This document shows, piece after piece, positions 34,081 to 44,611 of a DNA stretch of 64,000 nt. The notes beneath the pieces are model-generated. The model saw nothing but the letters and a program-made list of their open reading frames with translations, searched no databases and was not told the origin of the DNA. Position numbers and translations under genes: made by a program. The DNA is from Ottelia alismoides (Eukaryota > Streptophyta > Magnoliopsida > Alismatales > Hydrocharitaceae). Location of the stretch: NCBI GenBank assembly GCA_037367405.1, contig JAZKJV010010618.1, positions 62,001 through 126,000 on the forward strand, given 5' to 3'. The first letter of the stretch is position 1. Every line of letters begins with the position of its first letter.

Positions 34081-34779
34081 AATACCCCTCAAGTGCAGAA
34101 ACTTTTCTTCCTTCGGAGATATAATCACTTAACCTAATGAGAACCAAACACATGTTGGATAAAGCGAGAAAATGGAGGATTACAATAGGCAAAAGGGTGG
34201 CCATACAATCATCTAAAGGATAAACATTTATGATGAGTGTGTCCACATGCACGCCAAATCAAAAATATACTTAGTCAAGAACTAGTTTTCCAAAAAAAGT
34301 TTGTCATGTGGGAATCTGTGGTCAAACCACAGGTCGAGACAAAATTTTGGTGAATGCCAACTTAGATCCCACCAAGAGCTTACAAGAATCCAAGACAATC
34401 GGATCAAAAACCAATAAAGATCAATAAAAATCACTTCTTTCTTCCGGTGGCACCACTCCAAAACACAACATACTACAATCAAAACCCACCAATAACCTTA
34501 AAGAATTGATTTCAACAAGTACCCATTCATAACCACCCACATTCCAAATAGCCACCCAAAAACCTTCGTTGCTCCGTGAAGACTGAAAACGTCACCTTAT
34601 GCACATCTTCAGGGGTAATAGGCATCACTCCAATTTCCGGGGCAGCTTCTTGAGAACGACCATCATGCCCACCATGCCCCTCCCCACTTTCCTCCTTGCG
34701 CTCCACCTTCTCCTTACGTATGTCCTACAGAGGATGAGTGAGGGGATGAACTGCTTCTGCTGTGCACACCTCTAGGCAG

Positions 34780-35060
34780 CGGATCCAGCAACGGGGACTG
34801 GAGGGGTGGGAGGGAGGAGATGGGCATCAGGGAGGAGGCGGGAGGCGACAGGTGGACATGGAGGGGAGGGTAGAGGCAGAGGGTGCAAGGGAGGGGGAGG
34901 GTGTCAGGGAGGTGGCATATGGAGGCAGGAGGACTTAGAGGAGGAGGGCAAGCGACGGAGGCAGAGGGAAAGGAAGGAGGGAGAGGGGATCGGGGACGAG
35001 GCGGAGGGGCGGAAGGGAGGGGCAGGGTGTTGGAGAAGGAAGGGGGAGGTGTTGAGGGCT
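34780..35060. other. G/A-rich tract inside the MULE
   Basis: Strongly purine-rich on the plus strand (GGGAGGAGG words; CCTCC on the minus). On the minus strand it could be the CT-rich start of a captured 5' exon or leader. Minus-strand frames further left (about 34430-34730) are K/E/G-rich, but I do not recognise them. Confidence 0.4.
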
Positions 35061-38000
35061 TTTATTTTTTTAAAGATTTTAAAAGTCATTGGATAGACCA
35101 TGGGTTAGATTAACTCAATGATATGGTTGGGTTAACTGGAAAAAACTGACGAAAGTTATGGGTATGGGACAGAGTGACTATTCGAGGTTCCTCATGTAAC
35201 TCGTGATTATGCTGGGTTATTTATGTAATTACGAAATTACTCAAGGTTATGGGTGTAAATATATCAATACTAAAATACACAAAAAAATATTTTTTGGGAA
35301 TTTTTCAAAAAAAGGTTTTATATTTTTTGGTATTTTTATAATTTGACAGGGACAAAATAGGCTCCATTTGATTTTTAATAAATATGCAATGTGCATAATT
35401 TGCATAATAAAGTTCATGGCGTGAAAGAACAAGCATCCATATACATTACCCTATTTTTGCATAATTTTTAGAGCGCAAATGGTATTTATAAAAATTATAG
35501 AAACAGACATAAAAATGCTTGACCTGGAAAGGATGTATGTGCAATTAAAAATAACTACAGGGAGGTACATGCAAATTTTCCAGAACTTTACAATCGTATC
35601 TCAAATTTTATAAATTGTTTCATAATTATAAAAACCATAGGGGCTAACATGCAAAATGTCACCTCGCGTGGGGGTCCGCGTGAGGTGTCCTAGCACAAAT
35701 ATAAATGCAATATGGAACACGTGTAAGGGTCTCCAAGCAAAATTTACACATTTATTTACACTATGAATCGTATTTACAAGACTAGAAAGTAAAATCAAAA
35801 AGATGGAGGGGTTACTTGAAATTTACTCTTAAACGTGTGCAGGCCGATGTTGTAGATCTCTTCACTTAGACATCTGGCGGCTTCTTCTAGCGCAATGACG
35901 CTTCACTTGCTGCAGCTGGGATTAGATATCTGTCGGAGATCTAACGGTTGAGGGCATCTCCATCGGACGGTAGCTGCTTCATCTGGCACCTCAGTATTGA
36001 TCGGGCGACTGTGAGGTAGTCTGGAAGAACAAGCAAGAAGACCTGCCCTTCCGAGCTTTCATTCGATGTTGTGCTCGACACCGACCATCTCTAGGGCTAC
36101 TGATAGGCTGAATAGCTTCAGCTCGTCGTTCTGCACCTTCAGATATACCTTTGAAGCTCCAGAGCTCAGTTGTAGAGCTCTAGTGGTCTCGAGAAAGCAG
36201 GTGCATCTGGAGGTCATCTTGGGATCGATTTGTCTCTAGATGAGACTCACTTGGCCGGGGACTTGTAGGTTTAGAAAGAGGAGACTCGGGTGATGGGCCT
36301 TGGGCATTTAATTATGGCATTCAACGAGGGGAATAAAGCGGTTGGAGGAGCTGTGACGGTCAGTGGAGAAGGAGAACCAATCCTCTGATTCACGATGAAT
36401 CAGAGGTGATCAAGTGCAGGGGATGGATGAACATGCGAGGAAGAGAACGAAACGAGGGGGATACGATGAGTGACAATGGTCGGAGCTCTAGATCTCTGGT
36501 GGAGTTAATCAGTCAAATCATAAAATAAAAGCATAGAATGAAACCTAAAATCTAAATCTACCTAAAGAATATAAAAGCACAACTCATACTGGTTGTGATA
36601 CCAAGGACTAGAGGTGGTCGGAGAGCCACCTTGGACCACCTCCTCGTGCCTCCTGGACTTTGGGGGGCACTCTTTCTATTACCGATAGTACATACACACA
36701 CGAAGCAGGGGGTTTAAGGGCTTGAAGAAGGATCATACAGGGAAGGAAGCGGGAGAGCTTTATTTATAGACATGGTGATGGTCCTTACTGATCGAGAGAT
36801 TGCGACTGAATCGAGGAGCTTCGATTTGATCTTTGGCTAGGGCGTGATTCAAGGATGCTCACTCAATGAAATACACAGCACACCTAGACAGGGCATCATG
36901 AGCGCCAGTGGGGAAAAAGGGTGAAAACTAGGGGCCTTACAAACTGGTGACTCGAGGAAGAGAGAGGAGGTTGTTGACTTGGAATCAACGGCTGGCGGGC
37001 TGTGATTGGTCCACATAGGAGCGCAAGGACAAATCAATCTGAAAATGATAATAATAAATAATAATAAAGGTAAATGAATTTATTAAATTTAGATTATAGA
37101 ATAAAAAATGCTTGTTATTTTATATAGTATTGAATTACTATTTTTATTTTTTTACGGTACTATTTATTATGAGTTATTATATACAAGTGAAAACATAGGT
37201 ATATTTACTTGTATGTAGTGTATTTTATTATTATTTTGTATTTTAGATTTTATTATTTTATATACATAATTTATATAATTATAAGTTATTTAGATGTGTA
37301 CAAACATTTTGTATTGTATTATTACGATATTATTTGCACACCAAAATAAATATGGGTATTAATTCCATAGGTACAAGTACAATATGTTTATCTATGTAAT
37401 TTTATATATTATTTTATTTTAATGTGTCTTTGTTTGGTTTTATTGTATTCTAAATGTGTACATGTATTATAATAAAATATTAACCAAATTATAAAAATAT
37501 AAAAGAATGAAGAACATAAAGAATAATAAAATGAATATTTTATTCAGGTATATTGTATAATAGGGATCCAAAACCTAACTTTTTCATCTTAACTCCATTT
37601 GAATCAAACCAATTTCATTAAATAGCTTATTAAAATATGTATACAATTAAAGGTAATTTTGATGATTTTGAGTTCATATAGACGAGATATGGCTCTGGGA
37701 ACTTTGGATTTTGGATTTTTATTCAATATGTAGAATGTACAATATGTATTATTTTTGTATGAACTCAATTTGGTATTTTTATCTACAACTTTCATGCTCA
37801 AAGTTTATTTATTTGATGAATAAATAATAAAGAATAAAATTGGTCCCAAAAGTGAATTATTAAAGGGTAAAAATTAAGGTTTTTATTATGTTTTTGGCCC
37901 TTATCTCCTCTCACTTTATTCCTTATCGACCAAGTCAATTCTTGACTTAGTCTAGGGGTCTAGGGTCATAAAATACCTTTGGCATTTTATTCCTTTTCTT

Positions 38001-38162
38001 TTCTTTTTTATTATGTAATTTTAGCATTAAAACTATATTTTATATATAATAAATAGAAAATAATGAATGTTAACTTGTACAAAATATTGATATTTACATG
38101 CATTTAGGTAAGGTTTTAAGGCCAAAATGATAGAATAAAGGTGATGAAATGGAGATTCATCA

Positions 38163-38830
38163 ATCACCCACACTAAGGTGAGAAGTTTGTCATGTGCAAT
38201 CAGCATCAGCTCCATCAGTCTCCACAATACCTGAGCAACTGGAGACAGAGTTCTCACCAGCAGCTGACGTGCTGTCAACATCAACAATATCATCATTACA
38301 TGGCTGCTCCATATCAACAATATCCTCCTCCTCAGAACTATCAACATCAACCTTCTCCTCAATATAACTATCAGTGTTCATACCGGTACCCTCCACGCCA
38401 TTCCCAATCCTAGCATGGCCAGCACACTGAACCATCCAAGGCTGCTCCTGTGAACCCAGCCCTTTACTACTTGGCTCAACTGGTGAAGAGCTTAGCTGAA
38501 ATGAGTCAGAAGCTTGACGACCTCATCGTTGCCAAAATGCCTATCCCAGCACAGGTTGAGGCAAACTCCAACAATTTCAGGAAGAGAGAGCATGTAGTTT
38601 GTGATGTCTCGTCCGATCCCACAGAGTCAGATGTTCTTGATATTTTCTTATCTAACGCAGTCACTCTCATGAGCGGTAGGACTTTGCAGCCTTGTGCCAC
38701 AATAAAGGATAAGAATAAAGTGTCTTCTAGCAAATCATCATCTTCTGCATCAGTTGATCCAACATCCGAGCTGTGTGAGGAAGAAGAAGATGGAAGAGCA
38801 ACACCAGACACAGAAATCCAAAAAAAATGA
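38163..38830 (+). pseudogene. Athila-like Gag, C-terminal part (E3)
   Basis: It resumes at the right edge of the inserted minus-strand LTR. A Q/Y/P-rich stretch (38192-38413) is followed after a frameshift by the open piece 38450-38830, with LVKSLAEMSQKLDDL and SNAVTLMSGRTLQP. The latter is the AVTLRSG-type block that precedes the protease in Athila elements. The remainder is S/E-rich and ends in a TGA. The N-terminal part must lie beyond the left edge of the window, on the far side of the nested elements. Confidence 0.75.
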
Positions 38831-39279
38831 ACAAAATCAAAAAGACCAAAAAGAGAGCAACAACCAAAGCGACATTGCTCCAATAATGGAGAGGATCATA
38901 CTCGCAACCGAATCAATGCCTACCGCTGGAGCCAAGCCTGCAGTTTTTGGATGTTCACCTCTTTATGGATGATTGTACTCCTTTTTGTCATCCATTTGTA
39001 CAATAGGATGTGGACATTAATTTTTATGTAACAATGCTTTTAGTTTTGATTCTGTACATATCCATTTCCTGATGCAATACAAAAAGCCGAAAATCAGAAA
39101 ATTAAAAACAACTTTGTCTGATCCTGATGTTGTAGAATCATTCAAAATCTTGTGCTTGAAATGCATTTGCTTTAGTCCATTAAGTACATGCCCAACATTA
39201 TGAAAGGACTAATGGAGGCATGTACAACAAAGCGACAGCCGTGCCGAATCTATTAAAGAAATGTGAAGCACATCCTGAC

Positions 39280-39600
39280 CGTGGCTACTGTTAATGCAAT
39301 CAACAATCTCCTAAGTAAGAAGAAAGATATGGGAGCTCCTCTCGTCAGATGTCAGATGTTCGATAAAACACTCCTTGACAGTTGATCGTACATCAATATG
39401 ATGCCTACTTCACTGCTTAATGAATTTGGGTTAGGGCTGCTCAAGTCTATCAGAATGATCCTGAAGTTCACAGATACATCAGTCAATTGGCCAATGGGCA
39501 TTTTGGATGATGTCACCATTATTATTCAAGGGATGCAATTCCCTAGGGACTTCATTACGTGAGATAAGGAACCTCAACTCCTTTACTTCACACCTCAATC
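39280..39600 (+). pseudogene. Athila-like protease (E3), decayed
   Basis: The frame around 39330-39570 reads LSKKKDMGAPLVRCQMFDKT, then a region aligned with the aspartic protease active site (family: LLDLGASVN) but reading LLDS-stop-SYIN, then LLNEFGLG and MQFPRDFIT. The catalytic D-x-G triad is destroyed. From 38831 to 39279 and 39601 to 40230 I see only decayed linker sequence; the piece MDSDLEYPMVDNLQSMNP at 40014 sits just before the RT linker. Confidence 0.6.
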
Positions 39601-40230
39601 ATACTCGGGCGGTCGTTCCTTCGAACAATCGAAGTAGTGGTGGACTACGACATGGACAGATCACCTTTCGTTCCTAAGATTGACAAGGCACCATTGAGAC
39701 GATCCAAGTGTCAAAGCTGACATATTCATATATCAGATGAGGGTTAGCCTACACAACAGAGAACATAGGAATGTGACTTTCTAGCTGAAATCAGAGACAT
39801 AAGTCTATTCATGGATGAGATCGATACCCATGAATTCCTCTCCACTGAGGAAGGAGTGGACAACACAACCGAGTTTTCATTGTCTCTGTAGATGAGATCT
39901 TTGCTGATTTGCTAGATGAATGGATTTTTGGCCACCTATCCTTAGCATAGCAATAAGAGATTATTGGATATTTTTGTGAACAAGATGATATTATTGAAAA
40001 TTTCTATAAAGCATTGGATTCTGATCTTGAATACCCGATGGTGGACAATTTACAGTCGATGAATCCTACACCACCTTCCCGCACTGTTGCTGAAGTTGCT
40101 ACTGAACCAATTCCAACCCCACCTAAGCTCAAGCCAATACCATCAAACATGAAGTATGCCTTCCCTGTGGTAAACAGAACATGTTCATGGTCATTATAAA
40201 TTCACAACTGACCAAGGACCAAGAATCTTA

Positions 40231-41230
40231 TCTACTTTAGGTTCTAAAAAGAAACCACAAAGTCATAGGCCAGAAAAGTTTAGATTTCCATGGGATCAAC
40301 CCTTTACTGTGTTCACATCACATCTACCTTGAAATAGAAAGCAATCCCTCCAGAGATTTTCAACGCTGATGGAACCCTAACCTTCGAAAGGTGTTACGAA
40401 GGAGATTACTAAACAGTGTGATGTTGTCTTCATATTTCCCATCTCCGGTTCAAAATGGGCGAGTCCATTGCATGTAGTGCCAAATAAATCCGGGATCACC
40501 AATGTGAAGAATGATAAGGGAGAGGAGATTCCGACCAGAGTACCAACTTCTGAACATGTCTGTGAGGATTACGGGTGCTTGAATCTAGCGATCAAGAAAG
40601 ATCATTTCTCGCTTCCCTTCATCGACGAGATAGTTGAAAGATTGGCCACGAAGGAATACTTTTGTTTCTTGGACGAACTCTAGATGCAATCAATTGTCAT
40701 TGCCCTTGAAGATCAAGAGAAGCCCACCTTCACCTGTACGTTTAGGACATATGCCTTCTGTAGAATGCCTTTTGGATTATGTAACGCTCCTGCCACATTC
40801 CAGTCATGTATGTTGGAAGCATTCACAGATATGGTTGGTAGTTTTCTCAAGATTTTCATGGATGACTTCTCTGTCTACGGAGACAGTTTCGATCAATGTC
40901 TTACATATCTAAACTCAGTATTGAAGAGATGTTGTGTAGTTAATCTTGTGCACTCATGGTAGAAGAGTCACTTCATGGTGAGTGAAGGAATTGTGTTAGG
41001 CCATGTCATATCTAAGCTGACATGGAGGTTGACCATGCAAAGGTGGGCATGACTTCTATGCTCGTACTACCTACAAATTTGAAGCAAGTCCGGTCGTTTC
41101 TTGGGCACATGAGATTTTATAGAAGAATCACAAAAGACCTTCAAAATTACCTAATTGTTGATTGAGCTTCTTGATAAGGAGATGGATTTATTGTAGATGA
41201 CAAAGTTATGCACACCTCTAATCAGTTAAA
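40231..41230 (+). pseudogene. Athila-like reverse transcriptase (E3), broken
   Basis: The linker and start are in mixed frames (LDFHGINPLLCSHHIYLE). Then come SGSKWASPLHVVPNKSGI, VPTSEHVCEDYGCLNLAIKK, a TAG at 40681-40683, FRTYAFCRMPFGLCNAPATF, the catalytic FMDDFSVYGDSF and LKRCCVVNLVHSW before another TAG near 40960. Both active-site aspartates survive, unlike E2. More frameshifts follow through LGHVIS and the FLGHM region near 41100. Confidence 0.9.
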
Positions 41231-41700
41231 AGAATTGATCACTCAACCTCCTATCTTACAGTTGTCGGATTGTTCTACTATTTGAGATCATGCCCGATGC
41301 TTCCGATTATGCCTTTGGTGAGGTTTTGGGATAGAGAAGAGATGAATTACAGTTTACTATTCACTATGCTAGTATGACATTAGATGAAGCATAGAAGAAT
41401 TATACTGTCACTGAGACTGAGAAAGAGCTGCTAACAGTTGTCTTCACCATGGAAAAGTTCAGACCATGCTTGTTTAGATCCAAAGTTGTTGTTTATAGAG
41501 ATCATTCTGCCATCAAGTGCTTGCAAAGTAAGAAGGGTGCTAAACCTAGACTAATCAGATGGATCCTTCTACTCCAGGAGTTCGACCTTGAAATCAGAGA
41601 GAAGCTTGGAATAAAAAATATGGTGGTAGACCGTCTTTCCAGACTACCAGAGACATACATTCCTAAGCAGATCATGATCTCATTATTGAGACTTTCCTAG
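41231..41700 (+). pseudogene. Athila-like RNase H (E3), broken
   Basis: Visible pieces are DASDYAFGEVLG near 41300, [28 protein letters not shown], then the open piece 41449-41700 with [19 protein letters not shown] and [19 protein letters not shown]. Several stops lie between. Order and motifs match the E2 copy. Confidence 0.85.
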
Positions 41701-41749
41701 ACAAGGTAAATCTATCAGTCATCTCACTCCCATGATTTATCGATATTGT

Positions 41750-42620
41750 AAATTATCTTGTTTCCAAGAGAACTACGTAAGATTGGCCTAAGCTGAAAGT
41801 TGACAAGTTCTTGTCAGATATCCATTCCTACCAATGGGAGGATCCTTATTTATTTCATGAGGGGGAAGATTGCATATGGAGAGGGTGTTTTCTTCAGGAG
41901 GAATATCACAGTGTCCTCGAGCACTACCACAATTGCGAATCAGAAGGATATCCTTCAGAAAAAGAACGTCAATGAAAGTACTTCAATAAGGCCTCTAGTA
42001 ATCGACTATTTTTATCCATACCGCCCACAATCCAATGCTTGGTAGAATGTTCAAATAGGGAGATCAAGACTATTCTTCATAAGCTTGTACGATATGATAG
42101 GAAGAACTGGTCACAATTACGCGACTCGATTCTTTGGGTTTATCGCGCCGCGTACAAGTCACCTTTGGGAATGTCTCCCTACTATCTAGTTTATGGAAAG
42201 CCATGCCATCTGTCCGTGGAATTAATTCAAAAATCTTGTGGGCAATCAACGTTTGCAACTTGGATTCCAAGAAGGCAAGAAAGAATAGACAGGTTGTCCT
42301 TAACCGATTGCTTGAATTCAGATACTATGCATATGACAACAACCTAATGTAAAAGGAGAAAGTCAAGAAGTGGCACGCCAAACATATCCGCAGGAAGACT
42401 TTAGAGCCTACTCAGAAGGTATGGTTGTTTGATGCAACTTGATATTATTTCCAAGCAAGTTGAAAAGCAAGTGGACAGGGTCGTTCGTAGTGAAACATGT
42501 GCATGACAATGGTAGTGTTATGATATCTGGTTTGTTACCTGACGCACAACCTTTTATGATCAACATACAATTACTGAAGTCATACTTAGAGCATGATACA
42601 TTCATGTCTATTGTTGATTC
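41750..42620 (+). pseudogene. Athila-like integrase (E3) with core deleted
   Basis: The start aligns with the region before the zinc finger (YQWEDPYLFHEGED, then LQEEYHSVLEHYHN). Near 41960-42000 the frame jumps to YRPQSNAW-ECSNREIKTIL. The zinc-binding CxxC, both catalytic aspartates and about 330 bp found in E1 and E2 are missing. The C-terminal part is present in pieces: YGKPCHLSVELIQKS, LKSKWTGSFVVKHVHDNGSV, MINIQLLKSYL. The hairpin array follows about 170 bases downstream. Confidence 0.88.
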
Positions 42621-42786
42621 ATACATGTGGTATTTTAAGATAAGCTCAAAGCTGCAAAATCAAAAGAGTCAGACGAGGCTCCAAAAAACATCTTTGATTG
42701 ATTCCTTTCTTCTTTTATTCTTTTCTTCTTTTCAAAATTCATTCTTTCATTCTTCTAATCATTTCACTCATCCCATTCATCATTGC

Positions 42787-43230
42787 TATACTTAGGATAT
42801 GCTTCATCCTAAGTACAGGAGGGGTGAATGTATACGGGTGCTCATTCCTTGATCCCTCGCTTGTCTCCTTAATTTTTGATACTCTATCTATACTTAGGGA
42901 TATCTCACCCTAAGTATAGGGGGAGATAGGCCAAGCCAATGATTTCTTACATTCTGATCCTCGCTCATCCCCATTTTGAGAACAATTACATTCTGATCCT
43001 CGCTTATCCCCATTTTGAGAACAATCTACTATACTCAGGATAGTTGATCCTAAGTATAGGGGGATGGTCGACTTCTCATTCTTTCATTCTTTAGTCGTTG
43101 TAGTAAAGACTTTCCTATACTCAACATGAGTTATGTCTTCCTTTATCTCTTTGATCACTATGAGGACATAGCTCAAGCTAAGTATAGAGGGGTCATATAT
43201 ATGTTGCATATACTTTAGCCATAACTCGTA
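42787..43230 (+). repeat. Stem-loop/PPT-like array (E3)
   Basis: Four modules: 42787-42824 (AGGA/TCCT stem, one mismatch), 42889-42923 (perfect 11-bp stem ending AGGG/CCCT), 43030-43063 (AGGA/TCCT, one mismatch) and the long form 43116-43192. TTTAGCCATAACTCGTAC at 43212-43230 can pair with the left arm of the long form. A tandem duplication of about 37 bases (TCTGATCCTCGCTCATCC word) lies between modules two and three, at 42950-43025. Confidence 0.85.
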
Positions 43231-44606
43231 CATTTGTATTTTTGCATAAACATGGCTAAAATCCTATACATATTAGAATATACAATAATCAATTGTAAAG
43301 AATAAAGTTTTATATATGTATAAATTTTTGCAAAAATTCTTTGTAGATATAATTAATAAACCAGTTTAAAAATATTTTGCAAAATAATTTGAAAAATGGT
43401 TATAAAATGACTTGAAAAATCTTTTGAAAATTGTTTGGATTTTTTGTGAAATGTTTTCAAACCGTTGTAAAGATCTTTTGTAAAAAAATGTTTCAATAGT
43501 TTTAATAACATTTTTGGTTTCATTTCATAAATGATTGAAAAATAGTTCTAAATTTTTTTTGAAAAATATATATATATATATTGTTTAAAAAATCTTTGCA
43601 AATTTCAAAATTTGTAAATGTTTGCAATTTTTGTAAAAAATATTTGAAAAATAAGTTTTCAAAATGTTTGTGAACATCTTTTCAAAATATTTTGAGAACC
43701 TTGTACATAATTATGAGAAATAATAACCCAAACACAAGTATGTATATACATAATCATTGTATAAAAGTCTGTAAATAATATCTAACCTCTGTAAATTTCT
43801 AGTGTAAATCCTTCAACCTATGTTTGTAAATATTGATGCGCTCTCATGTAGATATATGCACATATTTCTTTCACTAACTTTTACCAAAAATCCCTAAAAA
43901 ATTCAAACATTTCAAAACCATAAAAATTTGCAAAATGTTTTCAAAATTGCATAAAATTTTGCATTTTTTAGAAAATTGCTTCATAAAAATATTTCACTTG
44001 CAATGTACATTGCATTTGTATTTTTTGAAATGTTCAAGATAATTGAACAAGTCTGAAATAAAGTCTGAAGGTTGGAGCTTGGTCTAGACATTAATCCATT
44101 TAATTTCAGAAGGAACCAATTGAGGACCGGAATTGATATATTTTAGGTCACCTCGACTTAATTCTTTCGGTTCCATGAGACTATGTTCATGAGTCAATTC
44201 AATATGTCTAGAGAGAACCCTTCATGTCATCTGTACGACTCTTGATATGATGGCTTGACTAGAAATCTCATACTTAACACTTAGCTCAACCCAAATGGAT
44301 TGTTGAAATATCTAGAGTCTAAGTCAGGATGATACTAGGTCGCTTCGTCAAGGGTGGCTCAGGAATCGTTCTTGGGACTGCCAAAATCGATACTTTAACC
44401 CACTTCTTCTAGTAACAAGGGCATCTAACGAATGAAGACTGAAATTCTTCGAATGAGGAATGGCCTGCTAGCACAATTTTTTCAACAATCCATCGAGAAA
44501 AAAACAAGAATGCAGAGCAATGCAATACAAAGAAAATTTCCAAAAGAAGCCTACACCAAAAATTCCATAAAAATTTGAGTTTCCAGAAAAAGATTGCTTC
44601 TTTGTG
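43231..44606 (+). other. E3 3' non-coding region, left of the Tekay insertion
   Basis: TTTGAAAAT-type degenerate tandem sequence (43330-43700), then text matching the E1 3' region at 2600-2900. No gene. It ends in AAGAC at the Tekay insertion and continues at 57748. Confidence 0.65.
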
Positions 44607-44611
44607 AAGAC

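Larger units (their letters stand above)
33636..35265. mobile_element. Pack-MULE, 1630 bp, in the minus-strand Athila LTR
   Basis: The ends are terminal inverted repeats of about 50 bp: TTTACACCCATAATCTTGAG on the left against TTTACACCCATAACCTTGAG on the right strand, continuing through AATTTCGTAATTACATA with few mismatches. A perfect 9-bp duplication AATACTAAA flanks it (33627-33635 and 35266-35274), diagnostic for Mutator-like transposons. There is no transposase. Inside is a fragment of a plastid pyruvate kinase gene (33845-34080, minus) and a GC-rich, purine-rich tract (34780-35060), so it fits the Pack-MULE class of gene-capturing non-autonomous elements. Confidence 0.9.
32817..38162 (-). 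repeat. Athila-like 5' LTR on minus strand, interrupted by a MULE
   Basis: On the minus strand it starts TGATGAATCTCC at 38162 and ends TTATCA at 32817, followed by a PBS, so it is a 5' LTR. Removing the 1630-bp MULE and one 9-bp duplication leaves about 3.7 kb, matching the solo LTR. It shows the same plan, including a TATAAATA box (reverse complement near 36760) about 220 bp downstream of CACGTG-like and TTGAC boxes, and the tail CTCCCTGTGTTCAACAC near 33040. It is inserted in the gag of E3; the right flank is ATCAC. The rest of this element lies left of the window beyond the nested copia. Confidence 0.88.

Noticed and set aside
34806..35113. G/R/E-rich frames of 76-96 aa
   Set aside because: They translate a purine-rich tract in the MULE; low complexity, no start context, no family.
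32817..38162. Idea that the minus-strand LTR is the inverted 5' LTR of E3
   Set aside because: Its start falls exactly at an LTR terminus and it is followed by its own PBS; a separate insertion into E3 gag is simpler. The missing left half could still change this.
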